Shown here: positions 46,120 to 57,707 of the stretch, piece by piece
How the letters are laid out: every line of letters begins with the position of its first letter
Numbering within the stretch: the stretch's first letter is position 1
Assembly: GCF_020687695.1 (NCBI RefSeq)
Contig: NZ_JAJEWL010000003.1
Coordinates: 361,177-425,176, forward strand
Direction of reading: 5' to 3'
DNA length: 64,000 nucleotides
Source: Pusillimonas sp. MFBS29
GTDB lineage: Bacteria > Pseudomonadota > Gammaproteobacteria > Burkholderiales > Burkholderiaceae_B
The notes under the pieces: model-generated
Database searches by the model: none
What the model was told of the DNA's origin: nothing
What the model saw: only the letters and a program-made list of their open reading frames with translations
Position numbers and translations under genes: made by a program

Positions 46120-46254
46120 TTAAACAGCCAGCTGCTTACGGCCTTTAGCGCGGCGTGCGTTGATCACGGCACGACCGCCACGGGTCTTCATGCGAATGCG
46201 AAAACCGTGGGTGCGCTTGCGGCGAGTAACTGAAGGTTGAAAAGTGCGTTTCAT
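46120..46254 (-). CDS. rpmH: 50S ribosomal protein L34
   Basis: 44 residues, [20 protein letters not shown] at the start and the typical Arg/Lys-rich body ending in KGRKQLAV. A longer in-frame ATG at 46365 exists but would add an unrelated 37-residue tail; ATG 46254 is the standard start. Divergent from dnaA. Confidence 0.98.
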   Translation of the reverse strand: MKRTFQPSVTRRKRTHGFRIRMKTRGGRAVINARRAKGRKQLAV

Positions 46255-46423
46255 GGATAATCCAAATAAAAGAGCTGCCAACAACCCTAAGGCCAGCCAC
46301 ATAAAAAGCCGCGGCTGCGAGTTATTGGTATTGAAAATTCGGTGTACAGCCCGCCATTTCATCAAATTTTCAGTGTTTAGTCAAATGCTTAGCATAAATA
46401 CCGGGTGGTCAACGTGTCCTGCC

Positions 46424-46432
46424 TGTGGATAA
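46424..46432. promoter_or_regulatory. DnaA box in the rpmH-dnaA intergenic region
   Basis: A single perfect TGTGGATAA, 47 bp before the dnaA start. One isolated box fits dnaA autoregulation better than an origin. The rest of 46255-46478 shows only a weak TTGACT-like promoter for rpmH on the minus strand. Confidence 0.6.
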
Positions 46433-46478
46433 CTATGGCCTCAACAGGGTAGAATCGAGGTTTACAGAAGTGGTGGAC

Positions 46479-47888
46479 ATGAAAGATTTTTGGCAGACCT
46501 GCGTCCAGCAACTGGAGCAGGACCTACCCCCGCAGCAAATAAGTGCCTGGATACGCCCATTGGTGCCCATTGCGTTCGACGACACGCAGGCGGTACTGCG
46601 CGTCTCTGCGCCCAATCGCTTCAAGCTTGATTGGGTCCGCAAGAATTTCTCGCACAAAATAGAAGCCCTGGCTACCGAATGGTACAAGCGGCCGGTGCAA
46701 GTGTCGTTTGAGCTGGCCACTGCGGCAGGTGGCGCCGGCGCAACACGTGCGGCCGCCCCTGCGCGCCCCGGTGCGCCACAACCTGCGCCTGTCGCCGCTG
46801 GCGGCGCCGCTCCCGCAACTGCGGCCGCGCTGGTATCGAATGCGGTGGTCGAGCAGGTACAAGACCGCTCCCGGCTGAATACCGAACTGACCTTCCAAAA
46901 CTTTGTTACGGGCAAAGCCAACCAGCTGGCGCGTGCTGCGGCGCTGCAGGTTGCCGAGAACCCAGGCATTTCATACAACCCCCTTTTCCTTTATGGGGGC
47001 GTCGGGCTGGGCAAGACCCATCTTATACATGCCATAGGCAACACCTTGCTGGCCAATGGCAACGGAACGCGTGTGCGTTACGTGCATGCCGACCAGTACG
47101 TCTCCGACGTGGTCAAGGCCTATCAGCGCAAGGCGTTCGACGAGTTCAAGCGCTATTACCATTCGCTCGATTTGCTGCTGATCGACGACATACAATTTTT
47201 TGCCGGCAAGAACCGCACTCAGGAAGAATTCTTCTATGCGTTCGAAGCCATGGTGGCCCAGCGCAAGCAGATCATCATTACGTCTGACACCTATCCCAAA
47301 GAGCTGGCCAATATCGACAGCCGGCTGATTTCGCGATTTGATTCGGGCCTGACGGTTGCCATCGAACCGCCCGAGCTGGAAATGCGGGTTGCCATTTTGC
47401 TGCACAAGGCGCAAACCGAAGGCGTTGCCATGCCCGAGGAAGTGGCCTTCTTCATTGCCAAGCATCTGCGCAGCAACGTACGCGAGCTTGAAGGCGCCTT
47501 GCGTAAGGTGTCGGCCTACGCCCGCTTCCATGGGCGCGAAGTGCTGACGGTAGACGTCTGCAAAGATGCCTTGAAAGATCTGCTGTCGGTGTCCAACGGA
47601 CAGATCACGGTCGAAAACATCCAGAAGACGGTGGCCGACTTCTATAAGATCAAGGTGGCCGACATGTATTCCAAGCGCCGGCCGGCCAACATTGCAATGC
47701 CGCGGCAGGTGGCCATGTATCTAGCCAAGGAACTGACGCAAAAAAGCCTGCCCGAAATCGGCGACTTGTTCGGCGGTCGGGATCACACTACCGTGCTGCA
47801 TGCCGTGCGTAAAATTTCCGACGCGCGATCCAAGCAGACCGAGCTCAACCACGCATTACACGTATTAGAACAAACCTTAAAAGGATAA
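46479..47888 (+). CDS. dnaA: Chromosomal replication initiator DnaA
   Basis: Origin-binding AAA+ ATPase. From ATG 46479 ([20 protein letters not shown]) it has 469 residues. Domain I covers about 1-85, an Ala/Pro/Gly-rich linker about 85-125. The AAA+ core has Walker [10 protein letters not shown] with K179 and Walker [10 protein letters not shown]. Domain IV ends with the DnaA-box-binding [11 protein letters not shown]. An earlier in-frame ATG at 46425 overlaps the DnaA box and is rejected. The predicted oriC is about 22 kb to the left rather than next to this gene. Confidence 0.97.
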   Translation: MKDFWQTCVQQLEQDLPPQQISAWIRPLVPIAFDDTQAVLRVSAPNRFKLDWVRKNFSHKIEALATEWYKRPVQVSFELATAAGGAGATRAAAPARPGAPQPAPVAAGGAAPATAAALVSNAVVEQVQDRSRLNTELTFQNFVTGKANQLARAAALQVAENPGISYNPLFLYGGVGLGKTHLIHAIGNTLLANGNGTRVRYVHADQYVSDVVKAYQRKAFDEFKRYYHSLDLLLIDDIQFFAGKNRTQEEFFYAFEAMVAQRKQIIITSDTYPKELANIDSRLISRFDSGLTVAIEPPELEMRVAILLHKAQTEGVAMPEEVAFFIAKHLRSNVRELEGALRKVSAYARFHGREVLTVDVCKDALKDLLSVSNGQITVENIQKTVADFYKIKVADMYSKRRPANIAMPRQVAMYLAKELTQKSLPEIGDLFGGRDHTTVLHAVRKISDARSKQTELNHALHVLEQTLKG

Positions 47889-47890
47889 CC

Positions 47891-49000
47891 ATGCAACTCG
47901 TACAAGCGACTCGTGATGCATTGCTGAAACCGTTATCGACTGTAGCGGGCATCGTCGAACGAAGAAACACGCTGCCCATACTTGCCAACATCCTGTTGCG
48001 TAAAGAAGGCAACGGCGTGGCATTCATTGCGACCGACCTCGAGGTTCAAATCACCACCCACGCCGAGTTTGGCGTGGGCGACGACAACGAGTCGACAACT
48101 GTTGCTGCCCGCAAGCTGGTGGATATCCTGCGTGCCCTGCCCGACACGGGCGACGTCAAGCTGGGTCTGGCCAGCTCCAAGCTGTCGGTGCAGGCGGGCA
48201 AAAGTCGCTTCGCACTGCAAACACTGCCTGCTTCCGAGTACCCCACCCTGGCCCAGCCCGAGAAATGGGATGTCTCGTTCTCGCTGACGCAAAAAACGCT
48301 GAAGCACCTGTTCAACATGGTGCACTTTGCGATGGCCCAGCAAGATATACGTTATTACCTGAATGGCCTGCTGTTTGTATTTGAACCGGGCTTTGTGCGC
48401 GCCGTGGCAACCGACGGGCACCGTCTGGCTCACAGTGGCACAGCCGTAGAAGGCATAACTGAAAAGCACGACGTGATCGTGCCACGCAAGACCGTGCTTG
48501 AAATGCAGCGCCTGCTTGGCGATATCGATGAGCCGGTTTCCATCGATGTGGCGACTGGCCAGATTCGTTTCCGCTTCGACGACGTCGAATTGGTGTCCAA
48601 GCTGGTCGAGGGCAAGTTTCCCGATTTCACTCGTGTCATTCCAAGCAACTACACCCGTCACTTTTCCGTGAATCGCGAGACCTTGCAGGGCAGCCTGCAG
48701 CGCGCTGCGATTCTTACCACCGACAAGCTCAAGGGCGTGCGCCTGCAGCTGTCTGATAACCAGCTGAAAATATCCTCGACCAACGCCGAGCAGGAAGAGG
48801 CACAGGAAGAGATCGATATCGACTACGCGCATGAGCCGCTGGACGTAGGCTTTAACGTCAGCTACCTGCTCGACGTACTGGCCAACGTCAAGACCGAGAC
48901 CATACAGTGGTCGGTGCAGCCGGATGTCAATGCTTCGGCGTTGATTACGTCACCCGAAGACGACCAGTTCAAATACGTGGTCATGCCGATGCGGATCTAA
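47891..49000 (+). CDS. dnaN: DNA polymerase III beta sliding clamp
   Basis: 369 residues, normal length, beginning MQLVQATRDALLKPLSTVAGIVERRNTLPIL, with three similar domains and the conserved C-terminal YVVMPMRI. Only 2 bp after dnaA, with AAGGAT as ribosome-binding site, so co-transcribed. Confidence 0.98.
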   Translation: MQLVQATRDALLKPLSTVAGIVERRNTLPILANILLRKEGNGVAFIATDLEVQITTHAEFGVGDDNESTTVAARKLVDILRALPDTGDVKLGLASSKLSVQAGKSRFALQTLPASEYPTLAQPEKWDVSFSLTQKTLKHLFNMVHFAMAQQDIRYYLNGLLFVFEPGFVRAVATDGHRLAHSGTAVEGITEKHDVIVPRKTVLEMQRLLGDIDEPVSIDVATGQIRFRFDDVELVSKLVEGKFPDFTRVIPSNYTRHFSVNRETLQGSLQRAAILTTDKLKGVRLQLSDNQLKISSTNAEQEEAQEEIDIDYAHEPLDVGFNVSYLLDVLANVKTETIQWSVQPDVNASALITSPEDDQFKYVVMPMRI

Positions 49001-49090
49001 GCATCTGCAATGTCTCGTTGAACGAAGTGCCCCCGGGCGTGCCGGTCCGGGCGCTTCAATAGCCGCAAGGCGTAAATAAGGTTTTCATAA

Positions 49091-51544
<2,454 letters not shown>

Positions 51545-51599
51545 GGGTGTAGGATCCCGCGAACACTTAGATTTTTCCCAGATCGTTTAGATGTAACTG

Positions 51600-51626
51600 A
51601 AAAGGCTGCCGCGAGGTAGCCTTTTC
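51600..51626. terminator. gyrB terminator
   Basis: An 11-bp stem with one G-T mismatch (51600-51610 with 51615-51625), loop GCGA, followed by TTTTCTTTTTC on plus. It also separates gyrB from the convergent methyltransferase gene. Confidence 0.85.
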
Positions 51627-51652
51627 TTTTTCGGTTGGCGATCTGAGTTTGT

Positions 51653-53230
51653 TCAACCGAAAGCCAAATGCTTGCGCTGCTGGCAACGGACCGAATCAAG
51701 CAGATCCAGAACAATCTCGGCAATCTGCCGCGCCAGAAGTGGCGGCACAGCGTTTCCGACTTGCCAATACTGCTCCGTCCGGTTTCCTTCAAAATAGTAA
51801 TTATCCGGAAACGTCTGCAGGCGTGCCGCCTCCCTTACAGTCAGGCTCCGGCACTGAGAAGGTTCAGGATGAATATAGTAATGACCATCCTTCGCAATAT
51901 GCGACACGATAGTGGTCGAAGGGTCATCCCCTCGCTGGACCCTGAATCGGTCCTTAAAGGGAATGTTCTCGTCAAGTACATTGCCGTGCATGGGCAAAAG
52001 CCTGGGCGGAAAGTCATCCAGCTTAGGAGATCGTCCCGTTACCTTCGCATAGCATGATGCAAACAGGTATCGCTCAAGATCCGAGCGCATGTGCTTTCGA
52101 GTTTCATGCTGAAGCACCCCGGGCAGCCTTGGATCTTCCAGCCACTCACGTAAGGCGTCGGGCATTGTGGAAAAATCTGGTGCGCCTGCAACAAATAGTC
52201 CGCCAAAGGATTGATGATTCCAGGCCTCAGCATATGCCTGGCTCATCCTCTGCTCAATATCATGCCGGTCGGGATGGCGCCACGTTTTCAGGCCTTGCTT
52301 GGCATTCTTTAAAGCCGATAGCCACAACTCATGGCTGTCATCTTCTTTTGAAAGCCTGCTGCGCAGCGGCGGCATACCTGCTAACGCTTGATCGACCGTC
52401 ACTTTTGAACCTGGTGCCTTCAATAGTAAGCGCCCGTCTTCCTTCAGCAGGTCAGATCCGGCTTCGACTACATCAGAGCGAATACCGAAGAGGATGACAC
52501 GATGCCTGGCCTGAGGCAGGCCATAAGCTTCTGACTCAATCAGGTAATCCAGAGGTGCCAAATCCGAACCATCAGTTACGAATGACCGAATCTGATAATG
52601 AAGTCCATTCCCGGGGTCACTCAAATCCGAGAGTATTCGCTCAAATATGAACGCCCCCCCTAGGCGTGACGTCAGGATACCCTTCACATTCTCCATTACG
52701 AATATTGAGGGCCCAAAATCTCTCAGAATACGCAGATACTGCTCGTATAGAAGATGCCTTTTATCCCGTTCAAATTTCTTAGGGTTTCCCAGTCTCATTC
52801 TTGACCGTCCGGCCATCGAATAGGCTTGGCATGGCGGCCCACCGATTAGCACCCATTCGGAAGAGTTTCCCAGGGCGCGTTCGATCAGTCCGTCAATCTC
52901 TGCATCAGGTGTTCCACCCAACTCCGCACAGTGTGCTTCCAGCGCAGCAACCCGGGCCTCCTCGGGAACATCTGGATGCTCGAACAGCTGATCACGCGAA
53001 ATTCTGCCCGATACGTAGTCGTAGTAGCAATCAGGAACATGCTTTTTGCACAAGGCCCGATACAGCGCTCTCAGGGACAAAGTGCGATGAGCAATGGCTT
53101 CCTTTTCTATGGATACACGGACTTCGAACCTACTACGGTTATCGCGGCCCATAATTGAGGAGAACCCCTCGCCCAGCCCCCCAGGGCCTGCAAAAAGGTC
53201 TATTACAGGTATGGGCTCAGGCTGCTTCAT
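51653..53230 (-). CDS. DNA (cytosine-5) methyltransferase
   Basis: 525 residues. Motif I is DLFAGPGGLGEGF, motif IV GGPPCQAYS with catalytic C134, motif VI MENVKG, motif VIII QARHRV and motif X QVGNAVPP. The stretch between VIII and X that holds the target-recognition domain is large (about 200 residues) and ends with IPFKDRFRVQRGDDPSTTIVSH. An insert of about 90 residues between motifs I and IV is unusual compared with small M.HhaI-like enzymes. It is divergent from the sigma/GHKL/Z1 operon; the Vsr gene at the far end is a functional partner, because Vsr repairs T:G mismatches made by 5mC deamination. Recognition site unknown. Confidence 0.95.
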   Translation of the reverse strand: MKQPEPIPVIDLFAGPGGLGEGFSSIMGRDNRSRFEVRVSIEKEAIAHRTLSLRALYRALCKKHVPDCYYDYVSGRISRDQLFEHPDVPEEARVAALEAHCAELGGTPDAEIDGLIERALGNSSEWVLIGGPPCQAYSMAGRSRMRLGNPKKFERDKRHLLYEQYLRILRDFGPSIFVMENVKGILTSRLGGAFIFERILSDLSDPGNGLHYQIRSFVTDGSDLAPLDYLIESEAYGLPQARHRVILFGIRSDVVEAGSDLLKEDGRLLLKAPGSKVTVDQALAGMPPLRSRLSKEDDSHELWLSALKNAKQGLKTWRHPDRHDIEQRMSQAYAEAWNHQSFGGLFVAGAPDFSTMPDALREWLEDPRLPGVLQHETRKHMRSDLERYLFASCYAKVTGRSPKLDDFPPRLLPMHGNVLDENIPFKDRFRVQRGDDPSTTIVSHIAKDGHYYIHPEPSQCRSLTVREAARLQTFPDNYYFEGNRTEQYWQVGNAVPPLLARQIAEIVLDLLDSVRCQQRKHLAFG

Positions 53231-53553
53231 TATTCTTCAACTTATCGGGAAAAGGCTTGCGCCAGTCTCGGAGTATACCAGGCCAATCTCAGCGGAATGA
53301 ACAGTGGCTTTGTCTGGACGACAGCATATAGCTGAAATCCAAATTTGGCAAAAACTCACTGTTTGTGTCAACCTGATACGATAATGCCACCAGCAATAGA
53401 TTCAACCCCAAGGCGGGTTAGTTCTGTCCATGCATACTAAATGGGATGTGCCAACTTACAGGAGCCAGCGAAACGGCCACCAATTTGATGAGTTGCTGCC
53501 GTGGTTTGTAGCACCGGCCCATCTTCTGGAAACCTGTTGAGAGGGAGGGAAGT
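53231..53553. promoter_or_regulatory. Divergent control region of the defence island
   Basis: 323 bp without a gene between the methyltransferase (left) and the ankyrin-sigma gene (right). A GATAAT sequence preceded by TGATAC (about 53374-53385) is a candidate extended -10 for the rightward operon, without a good -35. GAGGGAGGGA just before the GTG at 53554 is the ribosome-binding site. No clear large dyad seen. Confidence 0.5.
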
Positions 53554-56169
53554 GTGAGTTATAGCCCCGACTCTGATAACAAACCCCTACCCCATTTGCT
53601 TAAGTTGGCTATACGGGCAGGTGTCCTGCCCGTGGTGCGATTACGTATCAAACAAGGAATGAGCGTAAATGCTACCGATAGTGAAGGACGCACGCCATTG
53701 ATTCTGGCTGCCTTTCATGGGCATGCACACATATGCCAATTTTTGCTGGAATCAGGTGCAGACCCTCACGTTTGCGATAGAAACGGTGAGGATGCTCTTT
53801 CAGTGGCGAAGAGCACCAACAATGCCGGTGTTACTGCACTAATAAGGGAGCACATCGCTTCGGCGCTGGCCACTCAGGAAATACAGGATTCCCCAGCGGT
53901 TGGAACGCTATCGGAGCCGACTCTGTTAGCCGGAGTCCTTCGGACTGCTGAAATATCAAATAGCAGTTTCGAGCCGGTTTGGTCTCCGGTTGAAATGACA
54001 AATCAGGCTCTTTCACATGCGGTCCATCATGAAGCTCCAGCGGCTCAGTCAATCAAAGGCCTTCAATTCATTGGCGCGATTTACGAACCGGCTTTATCAA
54101 CCGCAAATGGTGAAGTTATTGGGAGACCGGCGCCCAGTCCTGTACCGGTTAGCATGCCAGCCCTCCCAGATGAAGAAATTCTCGACCTTTCGGGATGGGA
54201 GCCTGACGAGGATTTGCCTCTTCCCCTGACAAGTGAAGCTTGCGAGAACGAGGCCATACAACTGCAGAGTCAGATATCAGATCACATACTTATAGATGAC
54301 TATGAAGACTGGTCTGACATTGATATTGACCTTCCGGATGGCAAAAAAAGTCGTCGAAATTTCGATCTGGAAATCTCAGAGTCCTTCCGTCACTTTATCC
54401 TGAGAGGGATGAAATATGGCGCTGTATCGCGACAGTCCTTTGTAGACCTCACCTTAAGGCTATCCGAGGAGAGGGATGCCTTACCGGAAATACATCTTCT
54501 CAATCTGCTTGGTGACCTAGGTATTCTCGTCACCGATGAGCATTGGGAATGGTCCGAGACAACCGACATTCCGAATGATCAGAATGGGGAGCTGGAATCA
54601 GCGGCTGAAGAAGCCCTATCTTTTTATGGAGAACTATCCCGACAGGACAACGAACCGTTATGGTTATTCCTGAAGGAAGTTAATGCTCATGATCTGTTGA
54701 CTGCTGAAGCTGAGATCGCTATTGCCCAGCGCATCGAAGAGGGTCTCAAAGACATGGTGATGGCTATTGCCGCGTGCCCAGCCACGATCAGCGAGATATT
54801 GGCGCACATGAGTCGGGTACGAGACGGATCCGCCCAAATTGATGACATCATTGATGGTTTGATCGACGAAAACGGCGAGGACTACGCGGGCTCAGGTGTG
54901 ATTACGGAGGATGATGTTGGTCCAACCGGCGGAATGACGAGCAAGCAGTTGGAAGAACTGTGCGTAAAGTCCCTTAAAAAATTTGAAACAGTTGAGTTCT
55001 GGTTCAATAAGATGCGGGTGGTTTTCGAATCCGAGGGGACCCAGTCTTCAGCCTATATGGAGGCGCATAAAGCTATCCAGGCCGAATTGATCGGCATACG
55101 TTTCGCGGCAAAAATGGTTGACTCCTTGGCAGAAACCATTCGAGCCAAGATGACCGAGGTGGGCATTCAGGAACGCGCGGTCAAGGTACTCTGCGTAGAT
55201 CATGCCGGTATGCCCAGCAAGTACTTCATCAACGCGTTCCTGGGCAATGAAACGAGTCTTGGGTGGGTCAATAAGGAGATCGTCGCTGGAGGCAGTTACT
55301 CAGATAGCCTGATGCAATACACCGTTGCGATCCTGGAGGCACAACAGAAGCTTGTCGAATTGCAGCACGACATGATGTTACCCATAAAGGACTTGAAGGC
55401 TATCGGTAAACGTATGGCTGTCAGCGAGGCCAAGGTCCGCAAGGCCAAACATGAAATGACAGTTGCCAACCTCCGTCTGGTATTTTCTATCGCCAGAAAA
55501 TACGGCAATCGCGGCTTGCAAATTACAGACCTGATTCAGGAAGGTAGTATTGGGCTGATGAAGGCGGTGGACAAATTTGAGTACCGTCGCGGCTTCAAGT
55601 TTTCAACTTACGCAACCTGGTGGATACGGCAAGCAATCACCCGCGCAATTGCAGACCAGGCACGGACTGTTCGACTTCCGGTCCACATGGTTGAATCCAT
55701 CAACAAGATGGATCAAATTCGTCGTGAGATTTTCGAGAAAACTGGTGTGGACGCGGACCTTTTCTCCTTGGCGATACGGATGGAAATGTCGGAGGAAAAA
55801 ATTCACAAGATCCTGAAAGCAGATATGGAGGCGATACCATTGGATCAAGTGATTGAGAACAGTAAGGAGTCTGATCTCATTGCCTACACACAAGAAATAG
55901 GGTTCGTTGTGCCATCCCCTTATGATTCAGTCGAGATCAAACAGTTCGAGCATATCGTCCGAGAAGTACTTTCGAGCCTAAAGCCTCGAGAAAACAAAGT
56001 TCTATGCCTGCGTTTCGGTATTGACTGCGATGGCATGACTTTGGAGGAGATTGGCAATCAGTTCGACGTTACCCGTGAGCGCATCCGCCAGATCGAAGCA
56101 AAATCCTTAAGGAAGCTACGCCATCCGAGCCGGGCGGATTATCTTAAGGAATACTTTGAGGGCGACTGA
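53554..56169 (+). CDS. Ankyrin-repeat/sigma-70 fusion (RpoD-like)
   Basis: 871 residues from a GTG with GAGGGAGGGA upstream. Residues about 12-100 form three ankyrin-like repeats (the clearest is [20 protein letters not shown], then [13 protein letters not shown]). About 100-355 is an acidic, weakly conserved linker. From about 365 it is a housekeeping-type sigma factor: region 1.2 ([20 protein letters not shown]), a non-conserved insert, region 2 from about 635 ([37 protein letters not shown]), region 3, and region 4 from about 800 ending [20 protein letters not shown]. The -10-recognising Q and T of region 2.4 and the region 4.2 helix are as in RpoD, so it should read normal sigma-70 promoters. 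Region 1.1, which blocks free RpoD from binding DNA, is replaced by ankyrins. It opens the operon with GHKL, Z1 and nuclease genes. Role in defence is inferred. Confidence 0.93.
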   Translation: MSYSPDSDNKPLPHLLKLAIRAGVLPVVRLRIKQGMSVNATDSEGRTPLILAAFHGHAHICQFLLESGADPHVCDRNGEDALSVAKSTNNAGVTALIREHIASALATQEIQDSPAVGTLSEPTLLAGVLRTAEISNSSFEPVWSPVEMTNQALSHAVHHEAPAAQSIKGLQFIGAIYEPALSTANGEVIGRPAPSPVPVSMPALPDEEILDLSGWEPDEDLPLPLTSEACENEAIQLQSQISDHILIDDYEDWSDIDIDLPDGKKSRRNFDLEISESFRHFILRGMKYGAVSRQSFVDLTLRLSEERDALPEIHLLNLLGDLGILVTDEHWEWSETTDIPNDQNGELESAAEEALSFYGELSRQDNEPLWLFLKEVNAHDLLTAEAEIAIAQRIEEGLKDMVMAIAACPATISEILAHMSRVRDGSAQIDDIIDGLIDENGEDYAGSGVITEDDVGPTGGMTSKQLEELCVKSLKKFETVEFWFNKMRVVFESEGTQSSAYMEAHKAIQAELIGIRFAAKMVDSLAETIRAKMTEVGIQERAVKVLCVDHAGMPSKYFINAFLGNETSLGWVNKEIVAGGSYSDSLMQYTVAILEAQQKLVELQHDMMLPIKDLKAIGKRMAVSEAKVRKAKHEMTVANLRLVFSIARKYGNRGLQITDLIQEGSIGLMKAVDKFEYRRGFKFSTYATWWIRQAITRAIADQARTVRLPVHMVESINKMDQIRREIFEKTGVDADLFSLAIRMEMSEEKIHKILKADMEAIPLDQVIENSKESDLIAYTQEIGFVVPSPYDSVEIKQFEHIVREVLSSLKPRENKVLCLRFGIDCDGMTLEEIGNQFDVTRERIRQIEAKSLRKLRHPSRADYLKEYFEGD

Positions 56170-56171
56170 AC

Positions 56172-57704
56172 GTGAAAGATGACGATACTCCAACTAGCTC
56201 TGAGCGTATGAGACACGCCCCTCCGAAGGCTGGAGCCATGATCGAGGCCCTGCGAGGCTTGGGTTATTCAACCGCAACTGCACTTGCGGACATTGTCGAC
56301 AACAGTATCGCAGCGAACGGAAGGTATGTGGATCTTCATTTTTCCTGGGATGGGCCGTTGAGTACCATTACCATTCTCGACGATGGTGCAGGAATGAATG
56401 AGATCGAACTGGATCTCGCCATGCGGCTGGGTGAAAAAAGTCCGCTGGATGCGCGCAATCCTTCCGATTTGGGTCGGTTTGGCCTTGGCCTGAAAACCGC
56501 ATCCTTTTCACAATGCCGCAGGCTGACCGTCGCCAGTTGCAAAGAAGGGCGGATCGAGTGTCTTCGTTGGGATCTGGACATACTTGCATCCAGCGAAGAT
56601 GATGGCTGGTATCTGCTGGAAGGGCCTGGAAAAGGCTCCGAACATCTTCTGCAAGCGCTTAGCAATAAAGAGCACGGAACCTTAGTCATCTGGGAGCTAA
56701 ACGACCGGATCATTACCCCCGGTTTTCGTGAACAGGACTTTCTCGATCTGATTGATAAGGTGGAACGGCATCTTGCGATGGTGTTCCATCGTTTTCTGAC
56801 CAGCCCCCAACCAAAACTCTCACTGACCATTAATGGCCGCCCGGTCAGGCCGTGGGATCCCTTTCTGACTGCACACCCGGCCACTTGGTCCTCACCTATA
56901 GCCACATTCGTTACGGCCGGCGGGGAGGTGGAAGCGCAGGGCCACGTGCTTCCTCACAAGGACCGGCTGGACCCGGGAGTTCATGAAGCAGCCGCAGGCC
57001 CGGACGGCTGGACTGCCCAGCAGGGCTTCTACGTTTACAGAAATGAGCGCCTGTTGCTGGCGGGTAGCTGGCTTGGTCTTGGCCGAGGACGTTCGTGGAC
57101 CAAAGAAGAAGCGCATCGTCTCGCAAGAATCAGGCTGGACATTCCAAATACTGCGGATTCAGATTGGAAGATTGATATTCGAAAGTCAACGGCAAGGCCT
57201 CCCGTAGCGCTTCGCATGCAATTGACCCGGCTTGCCGAAGACACTAGGGAACGTGCAAGACGTGTTTTTGCGCATCGCGGAAAGGCAGTAGCAGTTGGAG
57301 GAGGCAAGACTATCGTCGAGGCTTGGCGCGCCGAACACTTTAATGGCGGTATTCGGTACAGAGTTGAACACAATCACCCCGCTATCAAATCGGTACTTGA
57401 GGACGCCGGCCCTCTAAAAACGAACATAGTCTCCATGCTGCGCATCCTGGAAGAAACAATCCCTGTTCAAAGGATCTGGCTGGATACCGCCGAAGCCCGG
57501 GAAACTCCCCGCACAGGATTTGCGGAAGAACCCGCTGCCGAAGTACTTAAGGTGCTCCAGGTCCTATATCGAAATATGGTGCTTCGAAAGGGAGTGTCGC
57601 CTCATCGCGCACGCGAGCTGCTGCTGACGACTGAGCCTTTCGATAATTATCCTGAAATAGTGCACGCTCTCCCGGACAACCCCGAAGAACACTACAACGA
57701 TTGA
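56172..57704 (+). CDS. MORC-like GHKL ATPase
   Basis: 510 residues from a GTG 2 bp after the sigma stop. The N-terminal GHKL fold has ALADIVDNSI (N44), DDGAGM (70-75) and GRFGLGLKTAS (101-111). The following S5-like domain (about 200-345) carries the lysine segment WKIDIRKSTARPP, as in MutL/MORC proteins. The C-terminus is helical. Related bacterial MORC-type ATPases occur in predicted restriction-like operons and may clamp or loop DNA. It is not MutL: no C-terminal endonuclease domain. Confidence 0.88.
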   Translation: MKDDDTPTSSERMRHAPPKAGAMIEALRGLGYSTATALADIVDNSIAANGRYVDLHFSWDGPLSTITILDDGAGMNEIELDLAMRLGEKSPLDARNPSDLGRFGLGLKTASFSQCRRLTVASCKEGRIECLRWDLDILASSEDDGWYLLEGPGKGSEHLLQALSNKEHGTLVIWELNDRIITPGFREQDFLDLIDKVERHLAMVFHRFLTSPQPKLSLTINGRPVRPWDPFLTAHPATWSSPIATFVTAGGEVEAQGHVLPHKDRLDPGVHEAAAGPDGWTAQQGFYVYRNERLLLAGSWLGLGRGRSWTKEEAHRLARIRLDIPNTADSDWKIDIRKSTARPPVALRMQLTRLAEDTRERARRVFAHRGKAVAVGGGKTIVEAWRAEHFNGGIRYRVEHNHPAIKSVLEDAGPLKTNIVSMLRILEETIPVQRIWLDTAEARETPRTGFAEEPAAEVLKVLQVLYRNMVLRKGVSPHRARELLLTTEPFDNYPEIVHALPDNPEEHYND

Positions 57705-57707
57705 GTC

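Noticed and set aside
46425..46478. Earlier in-frame ATG for DnaA
   Set aside because: It overlaps the DnaA box at 46424-46432, and the added 18 residues do not match DnaA N-termini.
46255..46478. Classical oriC between rpmH and dnaA
   Set aside because: Only one DnaA box and no box cluster or TAA-type repeat; the 23.7-kb region is much richer.
56172..57704. MutL mismatch-repair protein
   Set aside because: The GHKL and S5-like folds are shared, but the C-terminal MutL domain is missing and the neighbours are Z1, nuclease and AIPR genes.
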